From contig KN834874.1 in NCBI GenBank assembly GCA_000827265.1, positions 57,487 through 121,486 of the forward strand: a DNA stretch of 64,000 nt, written 5' to 3'. Source of the stretch: Collybiopsis luxurians FD-317 M1 (Eukaryota > Basidiomycota > Agaricomycetes > Agaricales > Omphalotaceae). The first letter of the stretch is position 1. Every line of letters starts with the position of its first letter. Both the position numbers and the translations under genes were made by a program. Below, one piece after another: positions 11,740 to 23,759 of the stretch. The notes under the pieces are model-generated. The model had not been told where the DNA came from and did no database searches. It saw only the letters and a program-made list of their open reading frames with translations.

Positions 11740-11795
11740 TTTGGACACACACTCACTCACTCACTCGCACATCTGCACACTCGCACATACCCCGA
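11740..11795. repeat. Low-complexity ACTC/ACAC tract
   Basis: Short run of CACTCACTCACTCGCACA-like units; simple sequence between the coiled-coil gene and a sirtuin relic. Confidence 0.6.
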
Positions 11796-11879
11796 GACAT
11801 ACCTACACACTTGTATACATTGCATTGTATCAATACAGAAATCCAGTGTACTTTTTCTCTTAAGTTCTTTTGCAGTAGA

Positions 11880-12245
11880 CTTCAGTGCCGAGCTCAGAAT
11901 TCCTCGTTCTCTGCACTCAGCCCCACCCTTCTTGCCTTCAGTCACTAGTATCCACAGCCAAGAAGGAGGCTTCTTATTTCAACTCGGAAGACTCCGGAGG
12001 TGGAACAACGACTGCTGGAGTATCATGATCGTCATTGCTCGGGAAAGAAATTACTCTTTGGTACATGTAGCTCTTTCACCCCGCCATTACCGGTACCCTT
12101 ACCAGTTGCTGATTGTTCCTGAGTTGGCTTCCTCTTGTGACTACTTACCCACACACCGGCAGCTATACTCCTCGCTGTTTTCTCCCAAAGCAGCTCCTCC
12201 TTCCAAGTTCCATCGAAGCTCCTCCCAAAATTGATTTCGCTCTCC
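11880..12245 (-). pseudogene. Sirtuin relic (copy F), C-terminal tail
   Basis: The plus-strand text near 11960-12240 follows that of the intact sirtuin tail at 36270-36650: TTTCAACTCGGAAGACT, then GGAGGTGGAACAACGACTG, then CCCTTACCAGTTGCTGATT, then TCCTCGCTGTTTTCTCCCA, then CTCCTCCTTCCAAGTTCCAT. It encodes the acidic, low-complexity end and the beginning of the GWKEEL segment, with indels. The core is missing. It lies next to copy A, so a tandem duplication followed by deletion is likely. Confidence 0.65.
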
Positions 12246-12329
12246 TACCATGCACTGCATCATCCACCTCCACTCCCACCATGCCAGTGTATTATACTGG
12301 AGAGAGTACGGCAATGATAAATTACCCGA

Positions 12330-12376
12330 ATTAATGTTGATTCTGTGGACAGTTCTATACGTACCGAGGAATCCTT
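12330..12376 (+). repeat. 3' end of the X repeat family
   Basis: TTAATGTTGATT followed by a GTGGACAGTTCTATAC and TACCGAGGA motif. The same text ends the X copies near 24670, 29650 and 35875, and here it again lies just downstream of a sirtuin 3' end, as at 35.9 kb. Confidence 0.6.
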
Positions 12377-12625
12377 CATCTATCACTGGCATCCAAATGG
12401 TATGATAAAAGGGCATAACAGTCGAAGAATTCGGAATCGTCATCGTTATTGATATGACAACTTTTCGGTATATAAATATACACAAAAAGGTTTTTCTCTT
12501 ATACTTGAGCATGCATTATACGTCAAAAGCTACCAGGCTTTATATTATAATTACATTGTCTTTGCACACACAGTTTTTTTACATCGCCCAGGTAGTCTAT
12601 GGCCTTTAGGGGACCTTGTAGAATC

Positions 12626-13757
12626 CTACTTCGAGCTTAATGCTGCCGGTTTCTCTGTATCGGTCCCCTCCTTTTCGCCTCGAGTAGCTGTTTGAGAGTC
12701 CACGGCAGAAGAGGCTTCCGATTTCGACTCGGAAGGCTTCAAAGACGGAGCAACGACCATTGGGGTGTTATCGCTGCTTGGAGGGGGTACATTCTCTTCC
12801 GGTTCAACACTCGCCCGTCGCAAATCCATTTCTTTCTGAATCTTCTCCGCCAACTTGGCGACTTCATCCTCGAGCTTCTTCTCATCGCCACCGCTGGCAC
12901 CCTTACCAGCAGCTGATTTCTCTTGAGTCGGAGTTGTAGCTTCCTCCGCTTCTTCTTCCTCTTCATCTTGCGACTCCGAAGCCGAAGCTGCCGCTGCAGC
13001 ACCAGCATCCGTACTCCTTGCTGTCTCCTCCCAGAGCTTCATAAGCTCCTCCTTCCATCCAAGCTCCTCGCAAAGCTCCTCAATCACCTCGTCGCATTTT
13101 CCGAGTAAAACGACATCGTCGTCTCGGGACCCAAAGTCACCTACGAGGTCGATGTTGATGAGAGCTCGAGGACATTCGTCTGGGCATAGGAGTGCGAGCG
13201 AGGCGAAGGGGTGTACGGTGAGAGACGTGCCAATGACGATGAGCAGGTCTGTTTCTCTCTGGATGATCTTTGGGGATTGGGTGAATTCGGGTGGGAGCTG
13301 TTTGTTGTGTGGGGGAAGTTTGTCAATAAAAGGAAATGTCGGGCAAGAGCAGTGAGAGTAACTTACAGATTCACCGAAAAAGACGATATCCGGTTTCATG
13401 AGTCCGTTACATCCCTTCTTCTCGCATCTCAGAACGACTCTGTCTTCAGAGAACTTGAGCACCATGTCTTTCATCTTTGCGTCGTCGAAAGGCGTGCGGC
13501 ACTTGATACATCACTGTGTGGCGAAGCTCCCGTGGGCTTCGATGACCTTGTCCGCGGGAACGCCCACCCGTCGTTCGAGGGTGTCGATGTTTTGTGTGAA
13601 GCACATGCGGAGGAGGGAGTGTTCGGAAAGGAGACGGATGAACGCGTGGGTTAGGGTTGGGCGGAATTTGCCTGGGTAGAGTTAAATCTTCTTGCGTTTC
13701 CCGCTCTTGGTATACATTGCAATACCTTTCATCCGTGATTTTGAGTACAGAAACCAT
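12626..13757 (-). pseudogene. Hst2-like sirtuin pseudogene (copy A)
   Basis: Most of the exon 6 and exon 7 equivalents of the intact sirtuin are present: [54 protein letters not shown] and the acidic tail. Exon 1 is represented by a drifted ATG end at 13757. Two lesions kill it. CAG-CGA-TGT in the intact copy (Q-R-C, next to the catalytic His and first zinc Cys) is CAG-TGA-TGT here (TGA at 13513-13511). A deletion near 13683 fuses exon 1 (..KCKKI) straight to ELYPGKF, removing the NAD-binding GAGVST and DFRSPGTG exons. The last exon and 3' flank are nearly identical to the intact copy, unlike the rest. An F-box relic lies upstream, the same arrangement as at 37.8 kb. Confidence 0.85.
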
Positions 13758-13829
13758 CCTAAGGAGTTACTTGATGGAAGCGAGACTGAAAACTGTTGGT
13801 GTATGAAGCGCTCACTGAGTGAGGAGTCC

Positions 13830-14035
13830 ATTGGGCATCTAACCTTTGCTCTCTCCGACCAAGTCGTATTAGCCGTTTTCCAATATCTGCAGACATCAGA
13901 TTTCCTTTCACTGCGCCAGGTAAGCTGTTACACCCAGCCTCGTTTGAAAATCACAAATCGTAACTTTGCTCGTCGAGAGTTTCCTGAAATTACAAAGAAT
14001 ATTTTGTTTAAGCCGGCGCAGGACGGGACTTAAAG
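13830..14035 (+). pseudogene. F-box gene 5' relic (copy of 37905-38050)
   Basis: Reads FALSDQVVLAVFQYLQTSDF then LSLRQ before a GTAAGC donor. The intact paralogue reads LALPDEVVLAIFQYLQTSDI then LSLRQ. Similarity continues through the intron to about 14000 and then ends. It sits head-to-head with sirtuin copy A exactly as the F-box gene does with sirtuin copy C, so the duplicated block spanned both genes. Confidence 0.75.
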
Positions 14036-15329
14036 TTACAATGGTATTCTGGTATTCAGCCCCCTCACATCCTAAAATCACCTGCTGTACTAGTCTGCTC
14101 GTCCGCCGCCACTATCTTTGACCATGACCACAAGGACATCCCGTCATATCCGTCCTCCTTCTCAAACGACGGTGGTATTCGCATCGAAGTCCCCCTCCCC
14201 TTTTTCCAGCTCAACTTTCCCTCCCGCGTCTTTTACACCTCCTGCCTTCTCGACACTTTCCGTCGAACGGCATTGGCAGCGGCATCGATGCACTTGGCTC
14301 ATGCCCCCCAATCCGACCATTAAAAACGCTTCATTCACAATATGTCCATCATCAGAGAGCGCTCAGACTCTACCTCGTCATGAGGGAGATATTAGGGTTT
14401 GGTGGCTAGCTGGAAGCAGGCGACAGCCTCTTCGCAGCATTATTTTGAGGATGTCGAGATTGCAAACTTTGACGTTGTGATGGAGGTATTCATCCAGGGA
14501 GGATGAGTTGGGCTTCAAGGAACTCAATGAAAGAGCTTGAAGAAAATAGGCAGCCTCGGGAGGATTCTCTTGATTTTGAGTACGTGTGCTCTACTCTAGC
14601 AGCTCGCCCAATCTTACTATTTACAGCTGTAGCGAAGGTCTCTTAACACATAGATCTGCTATCAGAAGGGGTCACAGTGGATTTTACGTACGCGAACACG
14701 GAACAGACTCCTTTTAGGATTATCAAGCTTATCCTTCTGTGATGTGGAATGGTTTCGTGTCTGTGTTTAATCCGCTGGCAGGAGGCATTGGGTTTGGATA
14801 ACAGGCCCAACTCGACGTCATCGACAAAGCCAAACTCCTACACCCCATCTCCTTCGTCCCGTATGCATCGTCTTTGTCTCCAGCCCACTTCACGTCATCG
14901 TTATCGACCAAGCCAAACTCGTTCGGAACTGCATTTACAAATCCACCTGTGTCAAATCATCCGCTCTGTCGCCTCTGTCCTCATCTCTATCGATACCCAC
15001 TTCTGCACTCAGTCCCACGTCCGCCTCCACGGCCACCTCGAATATGAATACAATTACAAAGACGAATACAAATTTACTCTTCCCTCCCAATCCCGGAACA
15101 TTGATGATGTCCAACCGTCGGATTGAGGGGGATTGGTAGAAGATGGAGATTGGGAGGGCTTTCTTTTGCCCAGTTCGTCGCGTAATAGGGGGCAAGGATG
15201 GAGGGGAATGAAAGATGGAGACGGAAGGCAGGAGGATGGACCGATGCGGGATGCGAATACGAACGTGAATGGAGAAGGCAGGGTCGAGGTCCAGTACAAG
15301 AGGAACAATCCACTTCATACTAGCCCGAA
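14036..15329. other. Gene relics of unknown identity
   Basis: Around 14100-14560 the plus strand has a partly open frame (LFFQLNFPSRVFYTSCLLDTF would be one of several readings) with several stops, probably an old pseudogene I cannot name. At 14800-14935 two related sentences containing AAGCCAAACTC recur about 95 bp apart. No intact gene seen. Confidence 0.3.
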
Positions 15330-16262
15330 CATCATGTACACGACCACCTTTTCTCCTATAGCTCATCCGCTAGTTCCCAAACATACGTCTAGTCAAAATA
15401 TGTTCTATTTTGCTGTCTCGCAAACACTTAGCTCTGTTTCTCCTCTCTTCACTATATCCGAGCCTCGTTCTGTTGGTTTCCCTATTTAGAATAGTACAAG
15501 GGCTGTTATTAATCAACCCTTCAACCGAGGTTTTGCAACGATAATGAATTCTGGCTACACTAAAAGCTGGTCAGCATCGTTTGCAGAACCTGCTTTACTA
15601 TATCAGCATTAACTGGAAGAAGCTTATGGTCTGGACTGTGCACAGACGGCGTACGAAGAATGAGTCCGCGTCAAAGATGAATGGAACAAAGGCGGAGACC
15701 GTGTACGAGAACGTCTGATGGAGGGTATCGAAGGACGAAGGCGAAGAGCAAGGAGGGAACTTCTATCGGTCAGTTATATTTAAACTGTCTACTCTTACTG
15801 GCTTCTTTATAACTTTCCATTGCAGATGCCAACTTGGATTCCCAGTTCGCGGAACAAAAGTGGTACTTCATCCCGCCCACCCCTGGAGCACCAGGCTCTG
15901 GCACATTTCCGAACATCTCCCCACAGGCTATAAGTAGCCTCCCCACTGGCAGAACCTTTCGCCCGTTCCTCAATCCCCGCTCTCTCTTCGTCGATGAAAT
16001 TCCTTCACTTTATCCGCTCCCTCTAACGTCCAATGTGATACCGACCGGGTCCGCAGGTGCTTCCCGTAACACCGATACAGCTACGACGGGCAGGAGACGA
16101 AAGCCAAATGGTAGCAGTACTCACTAGAGTCAGGCTATTGGAGGTTTCGGAAAGAGTCTGGCAATGCTCAGCTCGCCGGGGAATACGGAAACTGAATTGG
16201 ATTTGGAGAAATCAGACGTTTCAAGAACTGGAAGCCTCCATATTCACCTAGATCGCTGAAAA
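15330..16262 (+). pseudogene. X family copy 1 (proline-rich unknown protein)
   Basis: Similar DNA recurs at 23760-24720, 28530-29700 and 35155-35925. The best reading here: CAQTAYEE, then RVRERLMEGIEGRRRRARREL, an intron with TTGCAG, then PPTPGAPGSGTFPNISP, AISSLPTGRTFRPFLNPRS, DEIPSLYPLPLTS, and after a stop IGGFGKSLAMLSS. The Pro/Ser/Gly-rich part and an arginine-rich stretch are shared with the other copies, but every copy has different stops. No known domain recognised. It may be a host gene family or the coding part of a non-autonomous element. Confidence 0.5.
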
Positions 16263-17374
16263 AGAATGGACCCTTGGGCTCAGAATTAGTGTGTTTGAGC
16301 CACTCCGACCATGATTTTTTCACTTCTCTCGTTCCTTAACTCTTCCTCTTACATATTCGTTACTCATAGATCTTCAGTAATAGTGGTTATTCCTTTGACT
16401 CTTACTGGTATAGACCATATAATTGCAACTCAGCTGCTCGTTTATTAATCGTATAGCTACATTCCTTTGCACTTTACTTATTTGTCAGCCATTTTCATAT
16501 TTCATTCCCTTTTATGCAACATTGCTATGCACATCCTTAGCGCTGCCCGCGGCAGCAATCCCCGACTCCATCAAGAGAAAGTAATTGTTCCGTCGCGACA
16601 GTGATATATTCAGTTGCAATGTTATCAACTGAACTCTTCAGAGAATTCAGGAAGCTAGCCGACGAAATGTCACTGGGAATATCAACCCTCTTTTTCGAGA
16701 GGAAAAGGTCTGAACAAAGATGTGCAATATCAGCTGCAAATGTTTCAAGTGCATCACACAGATAGACAAGTACAGATTCCCATCGAAGGGCGAATGAGTG
16801 GTATACAGCTCGACACAATATTGGGGACAGCAGCAGATTTGGTAATTCAAGAAAAATTCGAGGGAAAAGACATCAGGGTCTCTAGCCTTAGTTTTTTCAG
16901 TTGTAAGTCTCTCAATGATTCAGCAGCAGGGGAACCCCAAAAGGGACAACAGGCAGCTGTATTGTTATATCCATTGGCAATGGTTATTGTTTACAGAAAG
17001 TCTATCCCAACTGTGTAAGTCAAGGAGCGGAGAGAGAACATAGCGCCTGAAAAGCTTTCATACAATTCGAGAATATAGAGATTAGATAAGGGTGCGTGAA
17101 AGAGTTACCTATTGGGGCGAAATTTAGGAAGATCTTGGCCGATCGTAGCAAACACATCCCTCCCTTCCCTTCGGGCAGAGTCAGGGATGGTCTTTATATC
17201 TACTGATGCTACAATCATCTTCATTCCTTATCACCACATTGCTATGCACACAGTCACTACATCTATTGATACCGCAGCCATCTTTGTTGCTTATTATTAC
17301 ATTGCTACGCCCACAGTCATTACAACCATACTGATACCAATACTCAATCTAAATTGTTACACACTAACTGTGAA
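16263..17374. other. No confident gene
   Basis: A minus frame at 16537-16818 (93 codons, no known motif) is the longest. A local duplication at 17210-17335 repeats text around ACCACATTGCTATGCACACAG and ATTACATTGCTACGCCCACAG. Nothing else is supported. Confidence 0.35.
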
Positions 17375-17645
17375 GAAAAACCAAAGTTCTGCTTCGCCGA
17401 ACAAGACAACATCCGATTTCATCAAATCTCTACAACTCTCTCTCTTGTGTCTCATAACGATTTTTGTCTTTAGCGAGCCGCAAGACTATGCGCTGTATCT
17501 TTGTGTTATTAAAAGGCGTCCAACATTTGATGCATCGCTATGTAGCGAATCTCTCGTGGACTTGGATAATACCGTTAGCAGGAACCTTTGCTCGTCCTTC
17601 CAGGGTATCGATATTGGCGTGAAGTACATTCAGACGAGAGCGGAA
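17375..17645 (-). pseudogene. Sirtuin relic (copy E), zinc-binding region
   Basis: The plus-strand sequence from GTTCTGCTTCGCCGAACAAG to CGATATTGGCGTGAAGTACA runs in parallel with 36930-37175 of the intact copy. It covers the exon 6 segment that encodes NIDTL, the catalytic-His region, the zinc cysteines and VFFGEA. It is heavily diverged with stops on the coding (minus) strand. It is the most eroded of the six copies that can still be aligned by eye. Confidence 0.65.
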
Positions 17646-17978
17646 TAAGTCAGTTAGCATTAAATAGGCGTAATTCGGTTGTCATCTAAATTCTAGGAGT
17701 TTTGAAGCACTCAAAGTACGAGCCGGCTTCAAAAAGTGGACTGCAACTGGAGCTTCGATACTTCCAGAATATCAATATTTTCCTCCAGATATTTCACAAA
17801 ATAAAGCTGATAGACCTCCTGCATACATGTATAAGTGCGTTGGATCAGAATTGCATTCAAACGAAACAGTTGTTTGGTCCGGTTGCCTGGGACATTGATA
17901 GTATGTGACTTGAGTTATGAAATGGACTCAGTCCTGACTTTGCAGCGAGACGATGCTGGATGATCCCCGCTTGACTGC
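17646..17978. other. Spacer, nothing recognised
   Basis: Between sirtuin relic E and the 3' end of the DUF2235 gene; no motif seen. Confidence 0.3.
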
Positions 17979-19973
17979 CTAGTCTACCCAGATTGTATAG
18001 CTCTCATCCAGACGGGCATTTGGGATATACCTTGAGCCATCTGCGTATCTGGCCTCCAACCGCATCTTGACACTTCGGTGAATTTTGATTTGCGCAGACT
18101 TAGTTGCTCGAATGACCCTCCCTCGTCCCAAATTCCAACCCGAACGGGAAGTCCAAGAGTCCTCTTTCAGCTGATACCTGGTTGAAATTGGTAAAAGTTC
18201 AAGCAACCACCAGGGCCAGTACAGAGAAAGCTGGTCATGGACAGGCGACAAAGCATCTGCCAACTCCATTTCTTCCTCGGTCTGATATCGATATGAAGCC
18301 TCCGGGGCTCCGGAAGCATTTGAGGAGGTAGTTGGCATACATTGGATATGGTTGCCGCCAATGGGTAAGGAGGGTGGACGAGGGGAAACAAATGGGTAAA
18401 GGGACGACGGGTTGAGGCCTATGTCCATGAGAAGGTTAGAGTAGAACAAAATCCCACTATTTGCCGTGAAACATTCGCGAATCATCCACCTAAGAGGGAT
18501 ACGTGCTAGATTCGGCGCTGTATTTTTGGTAGCTGAGCCACCGCATATATCTGAGATGAAGTAGGAACTTGAGTGTCAATAAAAAGGTTCTCTTGTGATT
18601 CGTGCTTACCGCAATGATATCCCGCAAACCAAACCTAGAATCAGGGTAAATTAGTGGGAGTAGATGCGGCTTGGATGAAAGCAATCACCTCCAAAATGTC
18701 CGTTGGAGTATTATTCTGCTCACTAGACTTTCTTTCAAGGGCGTTCAACAAATCTTCTTCGTCGTGGTCAGGCAAGTGCCGATGCAAATTTGCGGGCATA
18801 GAGCTGATGTTCAAATCTTGTTGCTTATTTGGATGATCCCTCCAGTCTGCTTCAAACTTAGCTCGGCATTCATCCAAGGCAACTGCATGTCTGAAGGTGC
18901 GAACAATAGAGTTGAAATTGGTGAATGGTAATCGTTTGGGAACAATGCCGGCTGAGGAAACCGTGTCCCTTCGCATCGATGTCAGCTGCTGGTGTACGTA
19001 GTTGGGAGCAGAGGAATGTGAAACATACCATATTCCAAGAAATTCAATCTTGACATTAATTGAGAAAGCTTTCTTGAAGGCGGCAGATTGTTTCCAGCCT
19101 TCTGCGTCATTTCTGAGGTACATCTTGTATGCACGGGGTACTAGCTTATGGTTACCTGCTGGGAGAACTCCGACCTAACTGCGAGCATGAGTGGGGATTC
19201 ACTAGGTACTAGATAGAAAGCAAACCTTGTGTATCATGCCTGCAAGGCTGATGCATGTATTAATGGCTAGATTGGTTTGGGTAGCATGTAGACCGACCTG
19301 CAAGCGGTATACGCTCCTCTGGCTACACCGAAAATGCAGATACGATCTCCGGCAGTATCTTCTTTGAAAGATCAGTATGAGGTCATCCAACGAGAGTGAA
19401 AAACAAACAGTTTTGCATTAGAAATTCGTAAGCATCTTGAAAAGCAGTAATCAGGATTGAGTAGAACAATATTGATGTGAAACAGGACATACCCATGACA
19501 TGCACCTGAAAGTACCAACCAAATGCATCGTCCATAACCTACAAGATGAGTTTAGGTAGGAATTATAAGAAGGGATGGCTCGGACCTCGGAGAATTTAGC
19601 CATCAACTGCGAAGCAGTGCCATTTAGAGGTGTGTAGATTCCGATTCCAGACTGTCAAAGGTGTGAGATATTTGCGATACAGGCCTAAATCAATCGCACT
19701 TGGTGATAGACTTGCTGTTCAGAAGAATCATCTTTCTTCAAAAGACGGAAAAATTCAACGACGTTCGAGTCCTGATAGGGCTCCGTTAGAAAAATGCATT
19801 TAGAGTTTTGTGGTGAAAGTTCGTACATTATCACTTAATTTATGAGCACTAAATTTATGAGCAGGATTGAACCAGCAAAAGCTTGGAATTTGCACTTACC
19901 GGTCATCAAAACATAGAATAAGGGTACGGTAACGATGTCCAGGGGGTATAGACTTCAATGAATCAACTAGCAT
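17979..19973 (-). CDS. DUF2235 (Tle1-like) alpha/beta-hydrolase-fold protein with altered nucleophile
   Basis: Many short exons read in order: PPGHRYRTLILCFDD, SNVVEFFRLLKKDDSSEQQV, SGIGIYTPLNGTASQLMAKF, VMDDAFGWYFQVHVM, DAYEFLMQNC, GDRICIFGVARGAYTACSLAG, KAFSINVKIEFLGIWDTVSS, RTFRHAVALDECRAKFEADW, VWFAGYHCDVGGGS, ARIPLRWMIRECF, and a WWLLELLPISTRYQ / GRGRVIRA / KIHRSVKMRLE end. This is the agaricomycete DUF2235 family, related to bacterial Tle1 phospholipases. The family's GFSRG nucleophile elbow reads GVARG here (near 19310-19325), so the serine is Ala, and the N-terminal FDGTG motif is FDD. The rest is well kept, which suggests a pseudoenzyme or an early pseudogene. Start taken at the ATG before LVDSLKSIPPGHR. 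Exon borders are approximate. Confidence 0.75.
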
Positions 19974-21050
19974 TGCGGCAATTTCCACTCTGGTATGAGT
20001 GTCAGGCTGTCAGCTATGTTTGACATATGAAACAAGAAGGAAGGGGACGCAGCCGCCGCCCATCCCCTCTAGTAGTTCGTCTCGTTCCGCTCTGCGCAGA
20101 TGATTGAACGACGGTGAGAGGATGTAATAGGAGAAAAAAAAATCAAAACTGAATTGTGCCCAGGACACCAACCAAGGAAGAGAGGCAAAAAAAGAAAAGC
20201 GAGGAACTGATCAAAATCATGAAAGCATGTCAGGAGACATACAAAAAGATCAAAAATGAAACATGGAGTTTGAGGGGAGAGGCAAGAGCACAAGCAGGCA
20301 AAGGAATCATGTGGAGTGTGGGTAGAGGAGATAACAGATTCCTGCGCGGCGCTACATACCTTGATAACAACCTGTATGCATGTGCATTTGCGCTGTATAA
20401 ATTAAAGCCAATTTGAGATCCATTCAAGAAAATTCGGGCCATTATTCAGGACTGGAACGGATGGGCTCTGGAGCTGTCGGAAGTCCGACTGTAGCCAATA
20501 AGCGGCCTTAAGCGCTCAAGTGTTTATATCACCTTGCTTGCAAGGTCTATTCCGAACCACTTGACTCTCATTTTGTTCCCGGATCAAAATCTGATCCCGG
20601 CCGTTGCATTACCTCACCTTACTGCAGAAGCGGCAGTCACTGTCAGCCGTCTTACTCGGCAATGCCCTCTACCTCTCAAGCTGTGTCTAGGCATAAACTA
20701 CGCCTGTGAGATGTCCACCATTCCTCGTGTCGTCCATTGTTCCATGTGAACTCTACCTTGCTAATACAAGCAACATCATATATAAATATCAACCGGTGCC
20801 CATCCATCTACTATCGGTATCGATTGCCGGAGTCATCATTCCGCTCGCCATCTATTTCAATTTTTTCTCAGAAGAACACCTTTAAGGAGCCCCATGTAAG
20901 GAGTACAAAACAACATATGTCTCTATGCCATTGTTCTTCTAGATAAATCATTCTACAACTAAGTAGTTGTCTGCAAACGGCATCATCGGCAGAGCATTGC
21001 CGGCAAGTGGCAAATTAAGCAAGCGGCAAGCAAGGTGTTGGCCACGTGAG
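19974..21050. other. No gene recognised
   Basis: Open frames up to 86 codons (20156-20416) have no recognisable features. 20500-20950 is AT-balanced spacer. Confidence 0.35.
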
Positions 21051-21460
21051 TGGGCCCCTTCATTTATAATCAACTGACCCACTAAACCCACGTGATGATG
21101 TCTACCAAATTTAGATGTCAAATTTAGATGTCGGATACAGAAATCTCATTATCTTAGCCTATAGATATGTTCTTGCAAATCTGTCCCTAAAATCTTTTGA
21201 TATACATCCTAGTATGCTCCCAAATTATTTTTAGAATTTTTCTTGACCTCTGGCAGGACTTATTCACAAAATACTATGTGCATTAGTTTTTAGGTGCTCA
21301 ACAAATGTTGTGTCAAGTGAAACTTCTGGAATAACTCTGCCCAATGAAGACATAAAGTCCTGAAAAATTTTTAGCAGTATCATTTTATGTATTCAAAGAG
21401 ATTTTCAGGCACAGATTTGCTAGAATCCATCTGGGAGTCAAGAACTAACATTAGACATGT
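21050..21460. repeat. Dispersed non-coding repeat (copy also at 61330-62560)
   Basis: Shared landmarks in order: TTAGATGTCGGATACA, AAATCTCATTATCTTAGC, AATAACTCTGCCCAATGAAG, GCAGTAT, TATTCAAGGAGATTTT-like text, and TAGAATCCATCT. In the second copy about 700 bp of other sequence separates the first landmarks from the later ones. No coding capacity; probably an old element fragment. Confidence 0.6.
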
Positions 21461-21636
21461 GCTTAAGCTTTGTACGCAGGAAAATGGCAGATTCGTACTC
21501 GACATCTAAATATGGTATGGCATCACGTGGGGTTAGTGGGGCTTGGGTGTTGTCTACGACTCTACCTTACTTACATTATGATTATATTATCTCCGCGAAC
21601 AGTCTTGTACACTATATCTTTGAGACCTTTGCATTC

Positions 21637-22850
21637 CTACTTCGAGCTGGATGCTGTTGATTTCTGCGCACTAGTCCCCTCCTTTTCGCCTTGAGCAGCT
21701 GGCTGAGAGTCTACAGCAAAAGAAGCTTCCGATTTCGACTCGGAAGACTTCGAAGGCGGAGCAACAACCATTGGAGTGTTATCGCTGCTCGGAGGGGGTG
21801 CATTTTCTCCCGGTTCAACACTCGCCCGCCGCAAATCCATCTCTTTCTGAATCTTCTCCGCCAACTTGGCTACTTCATCCTCGAGCTTCTTCTCATCACC
21901 AGCGGCCGAGTGCTCTTGAGTCAGCATTGTAACTTCCTCCGCTTCCTCTTCCTCTTCCTCTTGCAACTCCGAAGCCAAAACTGCTGCGCTCCTCGATCAC
22001 CTCGTCGCACTTTCCGAGTAATAAGACATCGTTGTCTCGAGACCCAAAGTCTCCAACGAGGTCAATGTTGATGAACGCTCGAGGGCATTCATCTGGGCAT
22101 AGGAGTGCCAGTGAGGCGAAGGGGTGTACAGAGAGACGTGCCAATAACGATGAACAGGTCTGTTTCTCTCTGGATGATCCTTGGGGATTGGCTGAATTCG
22201 GGTAGGAGCTGTTGTTGTGTGGGAGAAATGTATCAATAAAAGGAAGGATCGAACAGAGCAGTGAGAGTAGCTTACAGCTTCACTGAAAAAGACAATATCC
22301 GGTTTCACGAGTCCCCTACATCCTTTCTTCTCGCATCTCGGAACGACCTTGTCTTCAGAGAACTTGAGCACCATTTCTTTCATCTTTGCGTTGTCGGAAG
22401 GCGTGCGGCACTTGATACATCGCTGTGTGGCGAAGCTCCTGTGGGCTTCGATGATCTTGTCCGCGGAAACGCCCGCTCGTCGTTCGAGGGTATCGATGTT
22501 TTGCGTGAAGCACATGCGGAGGAGGGAGTGTTCGGAGAGGAGGCGGATAAAGGCGTGGGTTAGGGTTGGGCGGAATTTGCCTGGGTAGAGTTCGTGTGCG
22601 AGGGTGTAGACTAGATGGGGGTCAGATGAGGGAAAAGATGATTACTTTGTGGGTTGTGATACGGACCCGGTGCATGGACTTACAGGGTACTGGGTTAATT
22701 CATAAAAAGTTGACCTCGAAGACAGCTTTGGAATATGGGAGATTCAGTCTCGCGAGATTGCCTGTTACAGAGGTTAGCATGGACTAATGAGGGCAGCATT
22801 GTGAATCTCTACGTACTAATATCTCTTCCACTTCATTTGCGATCAAGTAC
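21637..22850 (-). pseudogene. Hst2-like sirtuin pseudogene (copy B)
   Basis: The text matches exons 5-7 of the intact copy: [81 protein letters not shown] and the tail KLEDEVAKLAEKIQKEMD. Lesions are FF-CGA-NN changed to a TGA at 22702-22700, a 2-bp deletion near 22130 inside GTSLTVHP, and a deletion near 21985 that removes the GWKEEL to AAAAAS segment. Exons 1-4 with the NAD-binding motifs were not found. It probably derives from the same ancestor as copies A and C. Confidence 0.85.
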
Positions 22851-23759
22851 GCCATACTGCCCCTAGTGACCCAAACTTAGATATAGCTGCGCCAGTACCT
22901 GTTTATTAAAGCCATGGTATGCCGCCATAAGCAACAAAAAAAGTTCTGAAGGAAATTTCCTGTCTTTGGCGGACGAGTTTGATGGAAGAAACGACGCGAC
23001 GCGGGTCCGCGAAACAACATTTCCTCGTCGAGATACGAATATTATATCCCCAGCAACTCTCTCCGAAGGTGATGGAAATTAACCTTGGCGCCAGACCTGA
23101 ACCGAAAAAAAAAGCCAGTCGATTCGGGTGTGGCGGTCATTGACGTGTTGGACACTTATATTATTCAAAGAGAAACAGGCTGTTGGTACAGTTCGACTCG
23201 TTCTATAAGCTGAGAGAAGTTAATTTCTGCTGCAAATTGACTGTTGGCTGCCGACCAACGACTAGTCCTAGCCAGCCTAGTGGTCGAGGAGTCCATGGTA
23301 CAGTAAGAAGCAAGAGCGGCGGTGAGCATGACGCCGTTTAAATACTAATAGGCGCCCATACTCTTTACTCTTTACCCTTCAGCCCCCTCAGCGTTCGCGT
23401 TATCTCAAACGTCCGCCTTTCAGCTGGGATGCTCCAGGCTTGTCCCCACTTGGTTCGTTGGCCGCCCACTTGCGCTGGGCCAAGCCCCAGCCAAACCTCA
23501 CGCAATTAGGATTTAGCATGTCCTTTACTAGGACTCTGCTTCCTCCCCCCTTCTTCTTTTCCCAATTCGACGAACGAGCTGTGCCTTATCCGACATCGGA
23601 TAAGTAAGTTTAAGTTGAATCATGAATGTGCCGATGCTTCGATTTATCTTGGTACCAGTAAAAATCGATTGCTGGGAGCCGACCGACCTAGCAAGAGATT
23701 CGGCGCTACAATATTACAAGCCAACATCTCTAATTGCATCTTATTCTTTGAAAGCACCC
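22851..23759. other. No gene recognised
   Basis: Spacer between sirtuin copy B and X copy 2. No long frame; a pyrimidine-rich stretch at 23355-23420. Confidence 0.35.

Noticed and set aside
12692..13108. Plus-strand frames across the sirtuin tails (also at 21691-22071 and 36257-36673)
   Set aside because: Antisense shadows; similarity between copies simply reflects the duplicated sirtuin genes.
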